Made by a program: the position numbers and the translations under genes. The notes beneath the pieces were generated by a model, which saw only the letters and a list, made by a program, of their open reading frames with translations, was not told the origin of the DNA and did not search any database. A stretch of 64,000 nt of DNA, taken from Caulobacteraceae bacterium (GTDB taxonomy: Bacteria; Pseudomonadota; Alphaproteobacteria; Caulobacterales; Caulobacteraceae). Below, in pieces: positions 38,242 to 48,797 of the stretch. The stretch is from assembly GCA_027487945.1 (NCBI GenBank), contig JAIYCQ010000043.1, forward strand, positions 1-64,000. Direction: 5' to 3'. How positions within the stretch are numbered: the stretch's first letter is position 1; each line of letters opens with the position of its first letter.

Positions 38242-38341
38242 GGGCACTGTCGGCGCGTCCTTGAAACTGCGGGGCGGTTCGGTCACTTCAACGCCGTGCG
38301 TCGGCCCGTCCGTCGCGCCACGACCATCGAAGGATACTCCA

Positions 38342-39064
38342 GTGACCGGCAAGGGCGACGGCGTTCAGAAGCCGAGGCGGTTCTACAAGGGCGTGGCCGT
38401 GGGCGAGGCAGAGGGCGGCCATGCCGTGCTGCTCGATGGCCGGTCCCCGAAGACGCCGTCGGGGCGCAAGGTGGTGCTGCCGACACCGGCGCTGGCCGCC
38501 CTGGTGGCGGCGGACTGGGACGCCCAGGCCGAGGAGATCGACACCCTGCGCATGCCGGCCCAGCGGCTGGCGGCGACGGCGATCGACCGGGTGGCCGGCG
38601 TCCGCGTGGAGGTCGCCGAGGAAATCGCCCGCTACGCCGGATCCGACCTGCTCTGCTACCGGGCTGAGTCGCCCGCCAGCCTGGTCGAGGCGCAGCGCGA
38701 GGCCTGGGACCCGCTGCTGGCATGGGCGGACGAGGATCTCGGCCTGCGGCTGACGGCGGTAGGCGGCATCATTCACCGCGCCCAGCCCGAGGGCTCGCTG
38801 GCCCGGGCCCGGGCGCTGTCGCTCGACCTCGACGACTTCGGCCTGACCGCCCTGGCGCAGGCGTCCAGCCTCCTGGGCTCGGCGGTCCTGGCCCTGGCGC
38901 TGCAGCGGGGCCGGCTGGACGGGCAGGGCGCCCACGACATCGCCCGGCTCGACGAGGCCTGGCAGGAGGCGCGCTGGGGCGTCGACTACGAGGCCGCCGA
39001 CCGCACCGCCGCCCGGCTGGAGGAGGCCCTGTTGCTGGAGCGCTGGTTCCGGGCGCTCGACTAG
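38342..39064 (+). CDS. ATP12-family F1-ATPase assembly chaperone, GTG start
   Basis: The 240-residue protein contains RRFYKGVAVGEAEGGHAVLLDGRSPKTP, EEIDTLRMPAQRLAATAIDRV and the core SDLLCYRAESPASLVEAQREAWDPLLAWAD, all typical of ATP12. The mitochondrial relative binds the F1 alpha subunit before assembly. Alphaproteobacteria keep it. The GTG start at 38342 is chosen because aagga lies 10 bases upstream; the track ORF start is in non-coding sequence. No F1 genes are near. Confidence 0.92.
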   Translation: MTGKGDGVQKPRRFYKGVAVGEAEGGHAVLLDGRSPKTPSGRKVVLPTPALAALVAADWDAQAEEIDTLRMPAQRLAATAIDRVAGVRVEVAEEIARYAGSDLLCYRAESPASLVEAQREAWDPLLAWADEDLGLRLTAVGGIIHRAQPEGSLARARALSLDLDDFGLTALAQASSLLGSAVLALALQRGRLDGQGAHDIARLDEAWQEARWGVDYEAADRTAARLEEALLLERWFRALD

Positions 39065-39157
39065 CAGCCGCTTCCCGTTGCGTCAGCCAAATCAACGCCT
39101 TGTCATGCCCCCGTCACGGCTTTAACCCGTGCCTGACCTTGTAAGGGGGACGACGGC

Positions 39158-40690
<1,533 letters not shown>

Positions 40691-40708
40691 GCGGCGCTGT
40701 ACTTCTAT

Positions 40709-40810
40709 CCTCTCCCTGTCGGGCGAGGACGGAATGGGGGGATAGAATGATTTTATCCCCCTCCGTTCCGCCACCCGTATGCTTCCCCTCGTCCCGTCGC
40801 ACGGGGAGGG
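40709..40810. repeat. MITE-like palindromic element in the gap after pccB
   Basis: The 459-base gap 40691-41149 holds no gene. Its first part is a composite inverted repeat: cctctccctgtcgggcgagg pairs loosely with cctcgtcccgtcgcacggggaggg, and inside it cggaatggggggata pairs with tatccccctccgttccg (40730-40770). The inner hairpin could also act as a weak terminator for pccB. I see nothing assignable in 40811-41149. Confidence 0.5.
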
Positions 40811-41149
40811 CGCATGGCCAGCGACCTTGCGGCGTCGGGATGGAGTTCGAGCGGGGACGTCGCTTGGGGAGCCTTCGGCTTCGCCTGCGGCTCTGGGGTG
40901 AGGGGGTTACTCATCCGGTCCGGGACGAGGCCGCTGCCTTGCCCGCCCGTCGGAGGCGCTCCGGCTAAGCCCGAATACGGCTGCCGAGCGGAAGCTTCCG
41001 GATAACGGACTTCGCGGAGCGCTCTGGTTCGCACCACCGTTCGCACGTTCACACACAGACTTCCGGGGTGAACCCGGAACGCTCCGCACCACCTCCCCAA
41101 CCTGTTCATTCGTGGCGGGTCGCGAACCCGCGCCAACCAAGGAAGAGCC

Positions 41150-41416
41150 GTGTCCAAGCCACGCCCCAGCCGCGCGCGCCTCAAGGCGTATGAAGACGCC
41201 CGCCGACAGAGCCGGCAGGCCGCCATAACGGCGCACATGAAGGTGCTCGGCGAGATTGCCGCCGGTGCGGCGGAAGACGCCCGATCAGATCTGTTCGAAG
41301 GCTTCTTCGAAGCACTCGCCGAGGATGCCCGTGGCCTGCTCGAGGAGACGCTGGCGGAGATCGACGCGGCCCACCGCCGAGGCTGTGGTCACCCGCCGCC
41401 GGCCATGAAGTCGTAG
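41150..41416 (+). CDS. Possible small hypothetical protein, GTG start
   Basis: An 88-residue frame starts at GTG with aaggaag seven bases upstream. The product is helical, with an Arg/Lys-rich N-terminus ([20 protein letters not shown]) and an acidic middle ([20 protein letters not shown]). I recognise no family. Its last nine codons overlap the end of the convergent fliN-like gene. It could be a real short gene or chance; the ribosome-binding site and even composition speak mildly for it. Confidence 0.3.
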   Translation: MSKPRPSRARLKAYEDARRQSRQAAITAHMKVLGEIAAGAAEDARSDLFEGFFEALAEDARGLLEETLAEIDAAHRRGCGHPPPAMKS

Positions 41417-41682
41417 ACGTCGGCGGGGCCGGTGACGGCGATGCTGATGCGGTCGTCGTTGATCTGGATTTCCCCGCGGGCCACCGGGTGGTTGTTGGCG
41501 AGGATCCAGACCTCGTCATTGACCTTGGCGTCGAGCGGAATCACCGCCCCCCGGCCCATGCGCAGCAGCTGCTGCATCGGCAGGGTCGAGCGCCCCAGAA
41601 GCACCGCGATATCGACGTTGACGGCCTTGACCTGACTCACGAAAACGCAGCCCCTCTCGCGCAACTCGCGCTGAAGCGCCAC
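41389..41682 (-). CDS. FliN-like (SpoA-domain) protein, orphan
   Basis: The 97-residue protein is one SpoA domain: [67 protein letters not shown], the C-ring fold of FliN/YscQ. FliN normally sits in the flagellar switch. No other flagellar or secretion gene lies within the window, so it may be a second FliN-like subunit or a switch component moved away from its operon. The start is a GTG only 12 bases from the divergent lipB start. An alternative start nearby cannot be excluded. Confidence 0.8.
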   Translation of the reverse strand: MALQRELRERGCVFVSQVKAVNVDIAVLLGRSTLPMQQLLRMGRGAVIPLDAKVNDEVWILANNHPVARGEIQINDDRISIAVTGPADVYDFMAGGG

Positions 41683-41694
41683 ATTGCGGGCAGC

Positions 41695-42414
41695 ATGCTT
41701 GACCAGCCGTTAAATCCCGCCGCTCCGACCGCGCTATTCGGTCGCGACGACGGCCTTCCCGCCGCCTGGGCGGTGTCGACCTCGCCCGTGTCCTATCCCG
41801 AGGCGGTCGCTGCGATGGAAGCCCGGGCGGCGGCCATCGCCGAGGGGACGGCCGGAGAGCTGGTCTGGCTGCTGGAACATCCGCCCCTCTATACCGCCGG
41901 CGTGTCGGCCCGGGCGACGGACCTGCTCGACCCGGACCGGTTTCCGGTGTTCGAGAGCGGCCGGGGCGGCCAGTACACCTATCACGGGCCGGGCCAGCGG
42001 GTGGTCTATGTGATGCTGGACCTGACCCGGCGGGGGCGCGACGTACGGGCCTTCGTCGCCGCGCTGGAGGCCTGGGTCATCGACGCCCTGTCGGCCTTCA
42101 ATGTCGAAGGCGGACCGCGCGAGGGTCGCGTCGGGGTCTGGGTCGAGCGCAAGGGGCCCGGCTGGTCCCGCGAGGACAAGATTGCCGCCATCGGGGTCAA
42201 GCTGCGCCGCTGGGTCAGTTTCCACGGCATCAGCCTGAACGTCGAGCCGGACCTGTCGCATTTCGACGGCATCGTGCCCTGCGGCCAGACGGCTCACGGG
42301 GTGACCAGCCTGGTCGACCTCGGCCTGCCGGTCAGCATGGACGAGGCGGACGCGGCCCTGAAGGCGGCGTTCACGCGGGTGTTCGGGGCCGTGGCCGAGG
42401 CCCCGGCCCCCTGA
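41695..42414 (+). CDS. lipB: Lipoyl(octanoyl) transferase LipB
   Basis: The 239-residue enzyme moves octanoyl from acyl-carrier protein to apo-lipoyl domains. Visible are [18 protein letters not shown], the catalytic lysine region [22 protein letters not shown] and the catalytic cysteine in [15 protein letters not shown]. The start ([13 protein letters not shown]) is the first ATG before the domain; the longer track start would overlap the divergent FliN-like gene. It ends a few bases before a convergent small gene. Confidence 0.96.
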   Translation: MLDQPLNPAAPTALFGRDDGLPAAWAVSTSPVSYPEAVAAMEARAAAIAEGTAGELVWLLEHPPLYTAGVSARATDLLDPDRFPVFESGRGGQYTYHGPGQRVVYVMLDLTRRGRDVRAFVAALEAWVIDALSAFNVEGGPREGRVGVWVERKGPGWSREDKIAAIGVKLRRWVSFHGISLNVEPDLSHFDGIVPCGQTAHGVTSLVDLGLPVSMDEADAALKAAFTRVFGAVAEAPAP

Positions 42415-42419
42415 CGGCC

Positions 42420-42779
42420 CTATTCCTGGCCGCAGGCCTTCCAGGCGCGGAAGTCGGCGCGCTCGGTCGAGCGGCGCAGGTGGGGGGCGCCGAAGACGAA
42501 GCCGGTGTTGGGCTCGGTCGGGGCTTCCATGATCCAGATCTCGCCCGAGGCCTTGGTCCAGACGAACTCCATGTCGCGGGCGTCGGCGCTGGTGCGCACC
42601 ATGCCGCAGACGTCGCCGGACGGGCTGAGGCGCAGCTTGCGGAAGCGCAGGTTCTTGGCGCTGCGGGCCACGTCCTTGAGGGCCGCGACGGCGGGATCGG
42701 TGTCGGCGGCGGCCGGCTCGGCGGCGACGGCCGGCCCGGCGATCGCGAAGGCGAGGGCGGTGACGAGAAGCGTGCGCAT
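42420..42779 (-). CDS. Small exported protein of unknown function
   Basis: The 119-residue protein has a signal peptide (MRTLLVTALAFAIAGPAVAA, cleavage about residue 20) and a mature part with one repeated theme of charged strands and two cysteines (GDVCGMVRT, KACGQE) that could form a disulfide. I do not recognise a family. A ribosome-binding site (ggagtcctc) is present. It lies 11 bases after the DUF805 gene on the same strand and is probably co-transcribed with it. Confidence 0.75.
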   Translation of the reverse strand: MRTLLVTALAFAIAGPAVAAEPAAADTDPAVAALKDVARSAKNLRFRKLRLSPSGDVCGMVRTSADARDMEFVWTKASGEIWIMEAPTEPNTGFVFGAPHLRRSTERADFRAWKACGQE

Positions 42780-42790
42780 GAAGAGGACTC

Positions 42791-43195
42791 CTAGGCCTGT
42801 GCAGGCCGCATGGGGTTGGGGCCGAAGCGGTTGGCGCCCTGTTCGCCGGGCATGACGCCCAGTTCGACCACGGCCCAGACGACCACCACGGCGGCGATAT
42901 AGTCGATCAGCCCGTCAGGCCGCGGCCAGGCCAGCGCCAGGGCCAGCAGGAGGATGGCGGCCAGCCATCCTGATCGACCCCGGTCGTGCAGCCGGCGCGA
43001 CAGCACGCAGCAGCCGGAGAACAGCAGGCCCGGATAGACGAACCAACCGGTCAGGAAGTGGGTGGTGGGCCCGACCGCCGCCTCATAGACCGCTGCAATC
43101 GTGATCAGCACGGCGGCGGCGATCAGGAACGGCCCGCGCGCGACGCGGCCCGTGGAGGAGAAGAAAAGCTCCATCCAGTCGATCTGACCGCTCAT
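42791..43195 (-). CDS. DUF805-family membrane protein
   Basis: The 134-residue protein starts MSGQIDWMELFFSSTGRVARGPFLIA, with FxGRxxRxxF-type DUF805 signature, then helices at about 22-40, 50-66 and 80-115 and the later CVLSRRLHDRGRSGWLA block, all typical. DUF805 proteins are small inner-membrane proteins with no assigned function. A second copy lies just upstream in the same orientation. Confidence 0.9.
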   Translation of the reverse strand: MSGQIDWMELFFSSTGRVARGPFLIAAAVLITIAAVYEAAVGPTTHFLTGWFVYPGLLFSGCCVLSRRLHDRGRSGWLAAILLLALALAWPRPDGLIDYIAAVVVVWAVVELGVMPGEQGANRFGPNPMRPAQA

Positions 43196-43323
43196 GCGAG
43201 GGGGCGCTCCGAGTCCGCTGTACCTGCACCCTATCTAGTGTGCTTCCGGCCCGAGGGGAACGGCCCAGGCGCGGGACAGCGCCCGGGCGATCACGGAGCG
43301 GGCTGACTGTCCCGCCGCGAGGA

Positions 43324-43854
43324 TCAGTCGAACAGCGCCGCCGGGGACTGGGCGCCGATACCCTTGGGCGAGGGCCCGTACCTGTTGGGCCCCTGCGTGC
43401 CGTCGAGAAAGCCGAGGACCACAAAGAACCCGAGCGCCATGCCTATCCAGAGCAAGCCCCAGGCCATGAGCAGCGGCGATTGCTGCCCGGGGGCCAGTCC
43501 GGTGAACCACGACGTCGCCGTCTCGGGGAGGTAGTCGACGCCGTAGATCACGACGTAGTAGGCGACGATCGGCCAGGCCGACCAGCCCCGGTCGCGAAGC
43601 CGCTGCGTCGACAGCGCCAGCGTCGGCCACAGGAACGCCAGCTGTATCGGCAACAGGATGTAGGCGGGAAGGGCGGCGACGGCTTCGAACGGTGCGACCG
43701 GCGTCGTCGAAGACCCGAGGTTGGCGATGGACACGACCGAGGCCAGGGCGAACATCGTGATGATCTGTGCGATGCCGACCAGGATGTTCAGCCACCACCA
43801 GTCCTTCCGTCGGACACGGCCCCGAAATCCGAACAGCTTGTCCTGAAGCGTCAT
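43324..43854 (-). CDS. DUF805-family membrane protein, second copy
   Basis: The 176-residue protein has the same family hallmarks as the 134-residue copy: LFGFRGRVRRKDWWWLNIL at the start and LSTQRLRDRGWSAWPI in the middle, with four membrane helices. It is longer, with an extra helical pair, and ends GPNRYGPSPKG, matching the other copy's ANRFGPNP tail. It directly follows the carboxylase alpha gene (37 bases), so it may be co-transcribed with it. Confidence 0.9.
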   Translation of the reverse strand: MTLQDKLFGFRGRVRRKDWWWLNILVGIAQIITMFALASVVSIANLGSSTTPVAPFEAVAALPAYILLPIQLAFLWPTLALSTQRLRDRGWSAWPIVAYYVVIYGVDYLPETATSWFTGLAPGQQSPLLMAWGLLWIGMALGFFVVLGFLDGTQGPNRYGPSPKGIGAQSPAALFD

Positions 43855-43891
43855 GAGCGATTCCCCCTCAACCGGGGGTAGTCTGCACCGA

Positions 43892-45868
43892 TCAGCCGAA
43901 CTCGACCAGAACCTCGTCGGCCGCGACGCTGTCGCCGCCCTTGGCGGAGACCACCTTCACCACGCCCTCGCGTTCGGCGCGGATGATGTTCTGCATCTTC
44001 ATCGCCTCGATGACGCAGACCACCTCGCCCTCGCGGACGGTCTGGCCGACCTCGACGTCCATGCTGACCACCAGGCCCGGCATGGGCGAGATGATCATCT
44101 TGCTGGTGTCGGCGGGCTTCTTTTCCGGGATCTTGCCGTGCAGCTCGGCCGAGCGCGGCGAGAGGACCAGCACCTTCTGTTTGGCCGCGCGGTGGCGGAT
44201 CACGAAGCCCTCGGCGGCGGGGGCGACGTTGACCGTGAACGCCTTGCCGTCCAGCCGGCCGCGGAACTGCGCCTGGCCCGGCCGCCAGACGACGTCGGTC
44301 AGGCTCAGCACCCGGCCGTCGTCGGCCAGGGTGAGGGTCAGGCCCTCGCCCGTGTCGGCCACGGCCACCGCGCGACCGGCATGGCCGACGAAGACCACCC
44401 AGTCGTTGCGGGCCGGCGATCCGGCGCGGGCCGACAGGACGCGGTGCATGGCCACGCCGGCGGCGGTCAGGACGTCGGTCTGGAAGGCGGTCGGCGTCGT
44501 GCCGTCAAAGCCCTCGGGGAATTCGTCGACGATATAGCTGGTCGACAGCTTGCCGGACCGGAACCGCTCCTGGTCCATGACGGCGGCCAGGAAGGGGATG
44601 TTCTGGCCCAGCCCCTCGATGTGGAAGTCCTCCAGCGCCCGGGCCATGCCATCGACGGCGGCCAGACGCGTCGGCGCCCAGGTACAGAGCTTGGAGATCA
44701 TCGGGTCGTAGAACATCGAGATCTCGTCGCCCTCGCGGACGCCGGCGTCGTTGCGGACCGTATAGCCCTCATGCTCGCCCTCGACCGGCGGGTCGTAGCG
44801 GACCAGGCGTCCGATGGACGGCAGGAACTTGCGGTAGGGGTCCTCGGCGTAGATGCGGCTCTCGATCGCCCAGCCGTTGATCTTCAGATCGTCCTGGCCG
44901 AACGCCATCGTCTCGCCGGCGGCGGAGCGGAGCATCTGCTCGACCAGATCGAGGCCGGTGATCAGCTCGGTGACCGGGTGCTCGACCTGCAGGCGGGTGT
45001 TCATTTCCAGGAAGTAGAAGCTCTTGTCCTGACCGGCGACGAACTCGACGGTGCCGGCGCTGTCGTAGTTCACGGCCTTGGCCAGGGCGACGGCCTGGGC
45101 GCCCATGGCGGCGCGGGTGGCCTCGTCGAGCAGGGGGCTCGGCGCCTCCTCGATGACCTTCTGGTTACGGCGCTGGATCGAGCATTCGCGCTCGAACAGG
45201 TGCACGACGTTGCCGTGCTTGTCGCCCAGCACCTGGATCTCGATATGGCGCGGGCTGGTGATGAACTTCTCGATGAAGATGCGGTCGTCGCCGAAGCTGG
45301 ACCTGGCCTCGGCGCGGACGGCCGGGAAGCCTTCCTCGACGTCCTGGCGATTGTGGGCGACGCGGATGCCCTTGCCGCCACCGCCGGCCGACGCCTTGAT
45401 CATCACCGGATAGCCGATCTCCTCGGAGATCTTCACGGCGTGGGCGGTGTCGTCGATCTCGCCGATGTGGCCGGGCACGCAGCTGACGCCGGCCTTCTCG
45501 GCGAACTTCTTGGACTCGATCTTGTCGCCCATGGCGCTGATCGCGCCGGGGTTGGGACCGATGAAGACGATGCCCTCGTCGGCGCAGCGCTGGGCGAAGC
45601 TGGCGTTCTCCGACAGGAAGCCGAAGCCCGGGTGCACGGCCTGTGCACCCGTCTGCTTGCAGGCGGCGATGATCTTGTCCTGCACCAGGTAGGATTCGCT
45701 GGCCGGAGCCGGGCCGATGAACACGACCTCGTCGGCCATTTCGACCGCCAGGCTGTCGGCGTCGGCTTCGGAATAGACGACGACCGTCTTGATCCCCATC
45801 CGGCGGCAGGTCTTGATGACCCGAACCGCGATTTCACCCCGGTTGGCGATCAGAATCTTCGAGAACAT
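43892..45868 (-). CDS. pccA: Acetyl/propionyl-CoA carboxylase alpha subunit (biotin carboxylase plus BCCP)
   Basis: The 658-residue protein has the biotin carboxylase half (ATP-grasp): KILIANRGEIAVRVIKTCRRMG, GGGGKGIRVAHN, EMNTRLQVEHPVTE and the ERECSIQRRNQKVIEEAPSP block. A BT-type linker region and a biotinyl domain follow, with EAMKMQN (Lys624) near the C-terminus. It carboxylates biotin and works with the beta subunit encoded at 39158. The two genes are usually adjacent but here lie on opposite strands with about 3.2 kb between. Confidence 0.96.
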   Translation of the reverse strand: MFSKILIANRGEIAVRVIKTCRRMGIKTVVVYSEADADSLAVEMADEVVFIGPAPASESYLVQDKIIAACKQTGAQAVHPGFGFLSENASFAQRCADEGIVFIGPNPGAISAMGDKIESKKFAEKAGVSCVPGHIGEIDDTAHAVKISEEIGYPVMIKASAGGGGKGIRVAHNRQDVEEGFPAVRAEARSSFGDDRIFIEKFITSPRHIEIQVLGDKHGNVVHLFERECSIQRRNQKVIEEAPSPLLDEATRAAMGAQAVALAKAVNYDSAGTVEFVAGQDKSFYFLEMNTRLQVEHPVTELITGLDLVEQMLRSAAGETMAFGQDDLKINGWAIESRIYAEDPYRKFLPSIGRLVRYDPPVEGEHEGYTVRNDAGVREGDEISMFYDPMISKLCTWAPTRLAAVDGMARALEDFHIEGLGQNIPFLAAVMDQERFRSGKLSTSYIVDEFPEGFDGTTPTAFQTDVLTAAGVAMHRVLSARAGSPARNDWVVFVGHAGRAVAVADTGEGLTLTLADDGRVLSLTDVVWRPGQAQFRGRLDGKAFTVNVAPAAEGFVIRHRAAKQKVLVLSPRSAELHGKIPEKKPADTSKMIISPMPGLVVSMDVEVGQTVREGEVVCVIEAMKMQNIIRAEREGVVKVVSAKGGDSVAADEVLVEFG

Positions 45869-45960
45869 AGGCCTGCGGTCGTCCCTTGCGCACGATTGTT
45901 GCGCAGCGGGTTAGACCGCATGGGCGGGCTTGGCAACGCCTGACAGGCGTGGACGTAGCG

Positions 45961-46671
45961 TCACCACGGCACAGGGGTGTCGGCCCAGTCGAAAACGCCG
46001 CCGCTGTCGTCCGGGCCCCGATGATCGATCACCTCCAGCAGACGGCCCGCGCTGTAGGCCGGCGTGAACAGCCGCGCGTCCGGAACGGCGCCCTGAAACG
46101 GCGCGCTGAGACCGGTGTCGACGGTGCCGGGGTGCAGCGCCAGGCAGACCGCCTGCGGCCGGCTGCGCGCCAGTTCGATGGCAAGGTTGCGCAGCAGCAT
46201 GTTGAGCGCCGCCTTGGAGGCGCGGTAGCTGTGCCAGCCGCCCAGCCGGTTGTCGCCGAGGCTGCCGACCCGCGCCGACAGCGCCGCGAAAGTGGCCTTT
46301 CCGGCGCGCGGAAACAGCGGCGTGAAATGCTTGGCGACCAGCAACGGCCCGACGGCATTGACCGCGTAGCTCCGTAGCATCGCCGCCGGATCGACCGCCC
46401 GCAGCGCCTTCTCCGGCGTTACGCCCCGGCCGTGCAGCAGACCTGTGGCGACGATGACCAGGCGCGGCGGCGCATCCAGTCGGCCCGCGGCGGCGGAGAT
46501 GGAGGCTTCATCCTCGAGGTCCAGATCTGCGCGGCGCAGGGCGTGGACCGCCGTAAATCGCCGGCTGGCCGCCAGCGCCTCAGCCAGCGCGGCGCCGATG
46601 CCGCCGCCGGCCCCGACGACCACGGCGCAGCCGTCGGCGGGCAAGCTCTCAAGCGGGCAGGGGGCTGTCAT
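45961..46671 (-). CDS. Short-chain dehydrogenase/reductase (SDR)
   Basis: The 236-residue enzyme has the nucleotide-binding GAGGGIGAALAEAL, the Asp-rich RRADLDLED adenine region, NAVGPLL strand and the active-site pattern SARVGS...YRASKAALNMLLRNLA (Tyr-x-x-x-Lys). The N-terminal GxxxGxG has an extra Gly, a known variant. It follows the common cell-to-cell CsgA-like group of SDRs. The substrate is unknown. It stands alone between pccA and the YbjQ gene. Confidence 0.9.
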   Translation of the reverse strand: MTAPCPLESLPADGCAVVVGAGGGIGAALAEALAASRRFTAVHALRRADLDLEDEASISAAAGRLDAPPRLVIVATGLLHGRGVTPEKALRAVDPAAMLRSYAVNAVGPLLVAKHFTPLFPRAGKATFAALSARVGSLGDNRLGGWHSYRASKAALNMLLRNLAIELARSRPQAVCLALHPGTVDTGLSAPFQGAVPDARLFTPAYSAGRLLEVIDHRGPDDSGGVFDWADTPVPW

Positions 46672-46698
46672 CCCCCGTCAGATAGCGCGGCGCGGGCC

Positions 46699-47019
46699 TC
46701 AGCCCAGCTTCACCGCCGTGCCGGTGGCCGAGACCATGAGCATGCTGCCGTTCTGGCCGATGGTCTCATAGTCGTAGTCGACCCCGACCACCGCGTCGGC
46801 GCCGAGGCGCTGGGCGGCCTCGACCATATCCCGCGTGGCCGTCTGGCGCGCCTCGCGGAGGGTGTCCTCGTAGCTGGCCGCCCGGCCGCCGACGATGTCG
46901 CGGATGCCGGCGAACAGATCCTTGAAGATGTGGGCGCCGATGATCGCCTCGCCGGCGACGACGCCCAGTGTCTGGGTGGTGGGACGTTCGGCGATGGAAT
47001 GGGTGGTGGCGGTGAGCAT
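46699..47019 (-). CDS. YbjQ-family protein (heavy-metal-binding DUF74)
   Basis: The 106-residue protein has the family sequence [40 protein letters not shown] and the later [16 protein letters not shown]. The fold is a homopentamer in known structures. The function is not established, though a metal or small-ligand role is suggested. It stands alone. Confidence 0.92.
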   Translation of the reverse strand: MLTATTHSIAERPTTQTLGVVAGEAIIGAHIFKDLFAGIRDIVGGRAASYEDTLREARQTATRDMVEAAQRLGADAVVGVDYDYETIGQNGSMLMVSATGTAVKLG

Positions 47020-47129
47020 CGGGCGATCTCCGTCGAATGGCCTTGATGGGAAGATATGGAACGACCCCGCGCCGCGCCATGCCTCGTCGGCGACTTTCCG
47101 AAGGGGCCGCGAGGCCCTACATTCGTCGC

Positions 47130-47594
47130 ATGACCGTTTCCCCTTCTGGCTTCGACCTCACCCCGCCCTCCGACGCCGAGCGCGCGCGTCTGGAGGCCGA
47201 TCTCACCCGCGAAGAGGCCGAGGTGCTGCTGCACCACGGCACCGAGGCGCCCTTCTGCGGCGGCCTGCTCGGCGAAAAGCGCCCGGGCGCCTACTGCTGC
47301 CGGCTGTGCGGCCTGCCGCTGTTCCGGTTCGAGACCAAGTTCGAGAGCGGCACCGGCTGGCCGAGCTTCTACGCCCCGCTGGACGAGACCCATGTCGGCG
47401 AGGTGCGGGACACCAGCTACGGCATGCTGCGCATCGAGACGATCTGCGCCCGCTGCGGCAGCCACCAGGGCCACGTCTTCCCCGACGGCCCGCCGCCGAC
47501 CCGCCTGCGCTACTGCATCAACTCGGTATCGCTGAGCTTCGTGGCGGACGGAGAGGCGCTGCCCGATCCGCTCCACAGGGGCGACAAGCTGTAG
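47130..47594 (+). CDS. msrB: Peptide-methionine (R)-S-oxide reductase MsrB
   Basis: The 154-residue enzyme reduces methionine-R-sulfoxide. Zinc-binding CxxC pairs are CRLCG and CARCG. The core [17 protein letters not shown] and the catalytic [11 protein letters not shown] are complete. The start is ATG 47130 ([10 protein letters not shown]), 31 codons into the track ORF. It ends before a convergent repeat region. Confidence 0.97.
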   Translation: MTVSPSGFDLTPPSDAERARLEADLTREEAEVLLHHGTEAPFCGGLLGEKRPGAYCCRLCGLPLFRFETKFESGTGWPSFYAPLDETHVGEVRDTSYGMLRIETICARCGSHQGHVFPDGPPPTRLRYCINSVSLSFVADGEALPDPLHRGDKL

Positions 47595-47605
47595 CTCTCT
47601 CCCCG

Positions 47606-47646
47606 CCGTCATGGCCCGGCTGGTCCGGGCCAGCCATGCGTGGTGA
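47606..47646. repeat. Dispersed repeat family A, copy 1
   Basis: The 41-base string ccgtcatggcccggctggtccgggcca...catgcgtggtga recurs at 60210-60250 with a few substitutions, and a partial inverted copy sits at 60292-60320. It lies just after msrB. Confidence 0.75.
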
Positions 47647-47665
47647 GGCGGCCGTCGCCCTGCGT

Positions 47666-47771
47666 GGTTCGACACGCGCGCTTCGAGCGCTGCTCAGCAT
47701 GACGTGGGAGGGCAGCCTTCCGACCTAGTCATCCTGAGCAGCCGCGCAGCGGCGTGTCGAAGGACGCAATG
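47666..47771. repeat. Inverted pair of dispersed repeat family B
   Basis: Two diverged copies face each other: ggttcgacacgcgcg...ctcagcatgac (47666-47703) is the reverse complement, with mismatches, of gtcatcctgagcag...gtgtcgaagg (47728-47765). A third copy lies at 48734-48780. Together with the family A copy it fills the gap between the convergent msrB and AEC-transporter genes. Confidence 0.7.
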
Positions 47772-47785
47772 CGCCTGCCACCCCC

Positions 47786-48706
47786 CTACGCCAGGTGAAA
47801 CACCAACAACAGCGCCGGTATCGTCACCAGGCTGGCCGCGGTCGTGAAGGCCACCACCCCGGCCATCAGCGGCGCGTCGCCGCCCATCTGCCGCGCCAGG
47901 ACGTAGGAGGCCGCCGCCCCGGGGGCTGAGCCGACGAGCAGGGCGATGCCCTGGGCCGTCTGATCGCCGCCCGCCAGCCGGGTCAGGCCCCACATCAGCA
48001 CGGGCAGCACCAGCAGCTTCACCGCGCTGACCGCCACGATCGTCAGCTTGTTGCGGCGGACGTATCCGAAGTTGAGGCCCGCGCCGGCCACCACCAGCCC
48101 GAGGGTCAGGGCGGCGCTGGACAGTAGCTCGATGGTGCTCATCAGCACCGGCAGTTGCGGAACCTTCAGCACGTTGAACAGAGCCCCGACCGCGCAGCCC
48201 CACAGGACCGGGTTGCGGACCAGGCCCAGCAGCGCCGTCCTCCAGCCGCCGCCCTGGCCTTCGCCCCACTTCGCCATGACCAGCACGCAGACGACGTTGA
48301 TGGCCGGGATCAGGGCGCCCATGATCATGGCCCCGAGGCCCGCGCCCTCGGCCCCGTAGACCACCGCCACCAGCGGCAGGAAGACGAAGGTGTTCCAGCG
48401 CAGACAGCCCTGGAAGACGCTGGTGTAGCCGGGGTCCGGCAGGCGGATCAGCGGCTTGGCCAGCAGCATCACAAGAGCCACCAGCAGGATCGCGCCGACC
48501 GTGCCGAACGCCAGCGGACCGGCCGACAGGGCGCTGAAGTCGGCCTTCCAGACGGCCGGCATCAGGAACCCGGGGTAGAAGACGAAATAGGTCAGACGTT
48601 CGATCGGCGGCCAGCTCGGCTCGGGAATGAACCTCGACGCCTTCAGCGCCCAGCCCAGCGCGATCATCGCGAAAACGGGCAGCACGCCCAGCAGGATGGC
48701 GGTCAT
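47786..48706 (-). CDS. AEC-family (auxin-efflux-carrier-like) transporter
   Basis: The 306-residue membrane protein has ten helices in two five-helix halves, with the family's VLPVFAMIALGWALK at the start and the C-half GIALLVGSAPGAAASYVLARQMGGD, where the second crossover resides. Bacterial members move malonate, malate or auxin-like carboxylates. The substrate is unknown. Confidence 0.92.
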   Translation of the reverse strand: MTAILLGVLPVFAMIALGWALKASRFIPEPSWPPIERLTYFVFYPGFLMPAVWKADFSALSAGPLAFGTVGAILLVALVMLLAKPLIRLPDPGYTSVFQGCLRWNTFVFLPLVAVVYGAEGAGLGAMIMGALIPAINVVCVLVMAKWGEGQGGGWRTALLGLVRNPVLWGCAVGALFNVLKVPQLPVLMSTIELLSSAALTLGLVVAGAGLNFGYVRRNKLTIVAVSAVKLLVLPVLMWGLTRLAGGDQTAQGIALLVGSAPGAAASYVLARQMGGDAPLMAGVVAFTTAASLVTIPALLLVFHLA

Positions 48707-48733
48707 GGGGCGATCCCGGGCGGTGCTGAGTCT

Positions 48734-48780
48734 GTCATCCTGAGCAGCCCGCTTAGCGGGCGTGTCAAAGGACGCAAGGC
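48734..48780. repeat. Dispersed repeat family B, third copy
   Basis: The sequence gtcatcctgagcagcccgcttagcgggcgtgtcaaagg... matches the 47728 copy and contains its own hairpin (gcccgc-tta-gcgggc). It sits upstream of the transporter gene and before the next gene's stop. Confidence 0.7.
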
Positions 48781-48797
48781 CTTTGCGGGCGACGCGT

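Noticed and set aside
41000-41149. Possible tRNA because of several ggttcg/cgaacc strings
   Set aside because: No cloverleaf with acceptor, D and anticodon arms could be built on either strand.
43853-45943. 696-residue ORF on the plus strand
   Set aside because: Antisense to the carboxylase alpha gene, which has full domain evidence.
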